Shown: piece by piece, positions 59,398 to 62,600 of the stretch
Layout: each line of letters opens with the position of its first letter
How positions within the stretch are numbered: position 1 is the first letter of the stretch
From: Prochloron didemni P4-Papua_New_Guinea
GTDB lineage: Bacteria; Cyanobacteriota; Cyanobacteriia; Cyanobacteriales; Prochloraceae
Direction of reading: 5' to 3'
Assembly: GCA_000252485.1 (NCBI GenBank)
Contig: JH610983.1
Location: 1-62,600 of the forward strand
DNA: 62,600 nucleotides
The notes under the pieces: generated by a model
Database searches by the model: none
What the model saw: only the letters and a program-made list of their open reading frames with translations
Told to the model about the DNA's origin: nothing
Position numbers and translations under genes: made by a program

Positions 59398-60831
59398 TTA
59401 ATCTGTATATGTTGGAGAAGGTATTGATTCTTCCCCACCTTCATGAACAGTTTTAACCCATTTTAAGCGTTTCTGTCGCACCGAAACCCGAGCGGTAACA
59501 CAAGGCATTACTACCAACCAATGAAGCATATAAACCATTCCCCGCAGAGTTTGCCAACCAATCCCTATTAAAGTACCGAAGCTCAATTTTTCCTCAGAAC
59601 GAGTTCTTAACAGTCCTGCATAGATGCTCCAAGCCGAAATGGAGAAGACTAAAACACTCATAGGTGCTAGCATTGGGTAGCGGTGACGGGCGATCGCCAT
59701 CAAAAAATCCGGCACGGCAGCAGTAGGCAAGATATACTGAATCGTGAGAAAAGAAAGTAGATCCCAAGTTTTCCGACCGCCTAGGGGTTGGCCCATGAAG
59801 GAACGCCAGTAGTCTAGGTAGCGCTGATATCCTCCTTCAGCCCAGCGGTTCCGTTGATGCCAAAGGGCGATCGCGCTGGTTACTCCTTCTTCTTCTACCG
59901 CTGGCATAGCCAAACAGCCAATTTTCCAACCATCTAAATGCAACCTAATAGTTAAATCTAAATCGTCCGTAATAGTTTGTTCGTTCCAACCACCACATCT
60001 ATTTAAAGCAGAACGGCGCACGAACTGTCCGTTCCCCCGCAGTTCTCCTATACCTCCTAGGGCAATACGTTTCTGTTGTAAATAACTGTCTAAAGCCATT
60101 TCTGCCTTTTGTCCCTTGGTCCAGAAGTTGACCGAAGCATTGGCGATCGCCTTCCTAACCTGCACAGCACCCATTTCTGCCGCCTCGAACAGGGGTACTA
60201 CCCGACGCAACAAGTCGGTGGAGACTATGGCATCCGCATCGAACACCCCGATAATCTCCCCTTTAGTTAAAGGTAATACTTGATTCAAAGCACCGGATTT
60301 ACCACCAACAGCTCCAGCAGAACGATGTAAGACATGAAGTTGGTTGTAGGTTTGGGCTAGCTCATCTAATATTACTCCCGTGCCATCGCTGCTGTTGTCG
60401 TTGATAACCCAAATTTCATATTTATCTGCAGGATAGTCCAAACTGGAGAGCATCGGTATCAATTTGCCAATGACTGCTTCCTCGTTTTTCGCTGCCACCA
60501 CCAGGGATACTGCTGGTGCTGCATCGTCATCGGTAAGTAATGGGGGAGCTGGTGGCAGCGAAACAGCCACCAGCCTGATTGCATGGATAAGAATCAGTCC
60601 CGTGCAGCCTGCTACCGCTAAGTAACCCCAGGAAAAGAAATACAATCCTATGGTTACTCCCCAAATAGTCATCAATACAAAGGCGGCTTTCTTTCTCCGT
60701 CCCGCTCCACCTTCAAAAAAATCTCCTCTAAATTCTTCCTCTTCTTCTTCCTGGTTAGTAAATTCAGATAATAGAGAACCGATGGGGTCGAATTCTTCTG
60801 ACGACCCTTCTGGCCAAGAATTTTTTGGCAC
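59398..60831 (-). CDS. mgdA: Monoglucosyldiacylglycerol synthase (GT2)
   Basis: A membrane glycosyltransferase that makes glucosyldiacylglycerol, precursor of the thylakoid galactolipid MGDG in cyanobacteria. GT2 motifs: SLVVAAKNEEAVIGKLIPML, WVINDNSSDGT, EIIGVFDADAIVSTDLL, ELRGNGQFVRRSALNRCGGW with TITDDLDLTIRLHLDGW, and QRNRWAEGGYQRY (Q-x-x-R-W). Two membrane helices precede the catalytic domain and about three follow. I start at GTG 60831 (PKNSWPEGSSEEF) because GGGAGGAG lies four bases upstream; the frame is open to 60858. Recognition is by similarity to Synechocystis Sll1377. Confidence 0.87.
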   Translation of the reverse strand: MPKNSWPEGSSEEFDPIGSLLSEFTNQEEEEEEFRGDFFEGGAGRRKKAAFVLMTIWGVTIGLYFFSWGYLAVAGCTGLILIHAIRLVAVSLPPAPPLLTDDDAAPAVSLVVAAKNEEAVIGKLIPMLSSLDYPADKYEIWVINDNSSDGTGVILDELAQTYNQLHVLHRSAGAVGGKSGALNQVLPLTKGEIIGVFDADAIVSTDLLRRVVPLFEAAEMGAVQVRKAIANASVNFWTKGQKAEMALDSYLQQKRIALGGIGELRGNGQFVRRSALNRCGGWNEQTITDDLDLTIRLHLDGWKIGCLAMPAVEEEGVTSAIALWHQRNRWAEGGYQRYLDYWRSFMGQPLGGRKTWDLLSFLTIQYILPTAAVPDFLMAIARHRYPMLAPMSVLVFSISAWSIYAGLLRTRSEEKLSFGTLIGIGWQTLRGMVYMLHWLVVMPCVTARVSVRQKRLKWVKTVHEGGEESIPSPTYTD

Positions 60832-61074
60832 GATGCTCCTCCCTGCATTATACAGCAATATTGGTTATTTTTTTTCAATTCTAACGAATTTTATTAATTC
60901 TTAGAGTTTCTAATGAAATTGTAGCACTGCGGGGGGCTGAAGAGTCGGGGGAGATTTTCTCCTTTACAGTTGCTTTGCCAAGCAATTTCCTGTAAGATTC
61001 TCAATGTTAAAAATGTTAAAATTTGTAATAAAATTTTAAATAATTACATTCACAAGCCAACTTAATCTTATTAT

Positions 61075-62298
61075 ATGATAACCTTAGCAACTCTAATGGC
61101 CATGGGCTTCGGTTCTATGGTTTCCGTGGAATTGGTACGAGACTCTTACCACGTTCTTTCCCATACTTTGCCACCCCTGTCTCGTCTTCACGCTTGGCAT
61201 CATCGAGTCTTCCGTCCAGACTATACTCCTACAAGCGATACCATTTATCGTCAGGCTCACTGGTATCATGATGTACCGGAAGCAACAGTGATGGTAACTT
61301 TTAGTTTGTTGCTTTGGTGGACTATGTTTAGCTTCACCATTCCCGGATATTGGGGAGCTGGGTTAGGTTGTTTTTACGCTAGTTTCTATTTGGTAAGTGC
61401 TGTTGCTAGGGCAAGTGGAGTAGAAGGAGCGGATCAATTGACCGATTTGACTCATCTTCCCGGTCCCTTTACTAGGGCACCAGCTCCTTGGTTGGTGAAT
61501 CAATCCTATCACTGGCGGCATCATTTTGACAATCAAAATGCTTATTATTGCGGTGTTATCTCTGTGTTGGATCGGCTTATGGGTACTGCTCTTTCTTTAA
61601 AAGGGAAAAAGGTGGCTGTTACGGGAGCCTCTGGGAGTTTGGGACGGAGTCTCCTTTCCGCTCTGCAAACTCAAGGAGCGAAAGTTATTGCTCTTACTTC
61701 TTCTCCAGAGGAAATTGAAATAAACGGTAGCCCGATTAAAACTATTGTTTGGCAGGTAGGGCAAGAGTCGGAATTGGCGCTAGAATTGGAAAAGATAGAT
61801 ATTTTGATTCTCAATCACGGTATTAACGTTCATGGAGCAAGAACGGAGGAAGCTATTTCCCGTTCCTATGAAGTTAATGCCTTTTCTAGTTGGCGTTTAT
61901 TGGAATTATTTTTGGCTACCGTGAAGACTAATGAACAGATAGCCAAGAAAGAAGTTTGGGTCAATACTTCCGAGGCAGAAGTTAATCCCGCTTTCAGTCC
62001 TTTATATGAATTGAGTAAAAGGACTTTGGGAGATTTAGTTACTTTGCGTCGTTTAGATGCACCCTGTGTCATTCGGAAGTTGATTCTCGGTCCTTTTAAA
62101 AGCAATCTCAATCCTATTGGCATTATGTCAGCAGAATGGGTAGGCAAGCAAATTGTTAATTTGGCTCAAAGGGATGTACGCAATATTGTGGTGACAGTTA
62201 ATCCTTTGACCATGCTCAGTTTTCCGGTAAAGGAGTTTTTTGTCTCTAGTTATTTTAAATTGTTTAGTAAATCGTCTAGTTCAACTCATAGTTTGTAA
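61075..62298 (+). CDS. Bifunctional sterol desaturase-like / short-chain dehydrogenase
   Basis: A 407-residue fusion. The N-terminal half (about 1-170) is hydrophobic with a fatty-acid-hydroxylase-type histidine pattern (YHVLSHTLPPLSRLHAWHHR, RQAHWYHDVPEA, SYHWRHHFDNQNAYYCG). The C-terminal half (about 178-385) is an SDR: KVAVTGASGSLGRSLLSALQ, ILILNHGINVHG and the active-site YELSKRTLG (Y-x-x-x-K). The fusion is a known cyanobacterial type; the substrate, probably a lipid or carotenoid-like molecule, is not established. Confidence 0.85.
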   Translation: MITLATLMAMGFGSMVSVELVRDSYHVLSHTLPPLSRLHAWHHRVFRPDYTPTSDTIYRQAHWYHDVPEATVMVTFSLLLWWTMFSFTIPGYWGAGLGCFYASFYLVSAVARASGVEGADQLTDLTHLPGPFTRAPAPWLVNQSYHWRHHFDNQNAYYCGVISVLDRLMGTALSLKGKKVAVTGASGSLGRSLLSALQTQGAKVIALTSSPEEIEINGSPIKTIVWQVGQESELALELEKIDILILNHGINVHGARTEEAISRSYEVNAFSSWRLLELFLATVKTNEQIAKKEVWVNTSEAEVNPAFSPLYELSKRTLGDLVTLRRLDAPCVIRKLILGPFKSNLNPIGIMSAEWVGKQIVNLAQRDVRNIVVTVNPLTMLSFPVKEFFVSSYFKLFSKSSSSTHSL

Positions 62299-62431
62299 TT
62301 GACTCTCCCCGCTCTTGCATAGACAGGGATTCGCAAGTAGCCCAATAGTCGTGCAAAATTATTTGTATATAATTTTACCTGTAAGCCTTGCAGAACAATT
62401 CGCGAATTTTTGAGCGCGTTTTGAAAAGTTC
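62299..62431. other. Intergenic stretch with shared short repeat
   Basis: Contains GTCGTGCAAAATTATTTGTA (62346-62365), the same 20 bases as at 40421-40440, and AGCCTTGCAGAACAATTCGC. No gene is seen. Confidence 0.4.
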
Positions 62432-62600
62432 TCAATCTTCAGAATCGCGATCGCTGTTTGCAAAGATGTTATAGATATCTCGACTACTGTAAAGCGTGCC
62501 GCGAAGCGGATCCCTTTGGGATCGCCCGCCAAAACGATACTCAAAATCTCTCGTTTCCGATTGCGTATCTAACTTATAAAACCAATCCACAATTTGACTG
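62432..62600 (-). CDS. C-terminal end of an unidentified gene (partial)
   Basis: A minus-strand frame enters from the right edge and reads SQIVDWFYKLDTQSETRDFE, YRFGGRSQRDPLRGTLYSSR, DIYNIFANSDRDSED and stop at 62432. Frame bias and composition look genuine. The segment GGRSQRDPLRGTLYS corresponds to a GATCCCAAAGGGATCCGCTTC-type palindromic repeat, related to one at 57960-57990, so a small repeat may be inserted in frame. Family not recognised; most of the gene is outside the window. Confidence 0.45.
   Translation of the reverse strand, partial: SQIVDWFYKLDTQSETRDFEYRFGGRSQRDPLRGTLYSSRDIYNIFANSDRDSED

Overview
The window reads as chromosomal DNA of a cyanobacterium, probably a filamentous one with many repeats. 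The evidence is the frequent GCGATCGC (HIP1) octamers, cyanobacteria-restricted families (DUF3318, DUF3285, XisH/XisI, a carotenoid-isomerase-like flavoprotein, monoglucosyldiacylglycerol synthase, the sterol desaturase/SDR fusion) and heptanucleotide STRR repeats such as CAACTAT and ACAACCA. I do not name a species. No prophage, CRISPR array, rRNA or complete insertion sequence was seen.

Layout. 0-9 kb: small cyanobacterial proteins, a Rieske protein, intact xisI behind an internally deleted xisH, a CRTISO-like oxidoreductase, an MFS transporter, hisIE and hemL. 9-13.5 kb: an aminotransferase remnant cut by a short repeat element, a SLOG-like protein, tRNA-Val(GAC), two tandem Uma2-type nucleases with coiled-coil tails, and two adjacent MITEs. 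13.5-18.4 kb: a DUF4231 membrane protein, a protein with four starch-binding-like repeats, and an AGE-epimerase-like protein with a C-terminal STAS-like domain. 18.6-23.5 kb: a ThDP decarboxylase / EthD / DJ-1 cluster, followed by broken GMC oxidoreductase, VOC and NmrA genes. 24-26.4 kb: MITEs, one of which splits a pentapeptide-repeat gene, and two small membrane proteins. 26.9-37.8 kb: an RTX/cadherin surface protein, an unknown protein, a parvulin, a large ABC exporter with a catalytically dead C39 domain, and an HlyD adaptor. Together these look like a type I secretion locus with its cargo. 37.9-39.8 kb: a frameshifted STAND ATPase. 40.2-49 kb: prfB with its programmed +1 frameshift, DUF3285, a YbeY-DgkA fusion, an ECF-type ATPase, a TPR protein, an LCP protein whose start is out of frame at a poly-A tract, mobA and an MnmD-like methyltransferase. 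49-62.6 kb: an antitoxin whose toxin partner is broken by a MITE, MoxR, ribF, an MBL hydrolase, the plsX-fabH-fabD-plsC lipid cluster, a Phd/RelE pair, an S13 carboxypeptidase, the glycolipid synthase mgdA, the desaturase/SDR fusion, and the 3' end of one more gene.

The most distinctive features are the secretion/adhesin locus and the dense layer of small mobile repeats. I can define at least five families: one with 8-bp target duplications, one with TA duplications, one that always sits directly 3' of ATAG with no duplication (IS200/IS605-like behaviour), one ending in AGGACTTACGC, and one with 17-bp perfect ends. They have disrupted genes, nested inside each other, and supplied stop codons and C-terminal tails to neighbouring genes.
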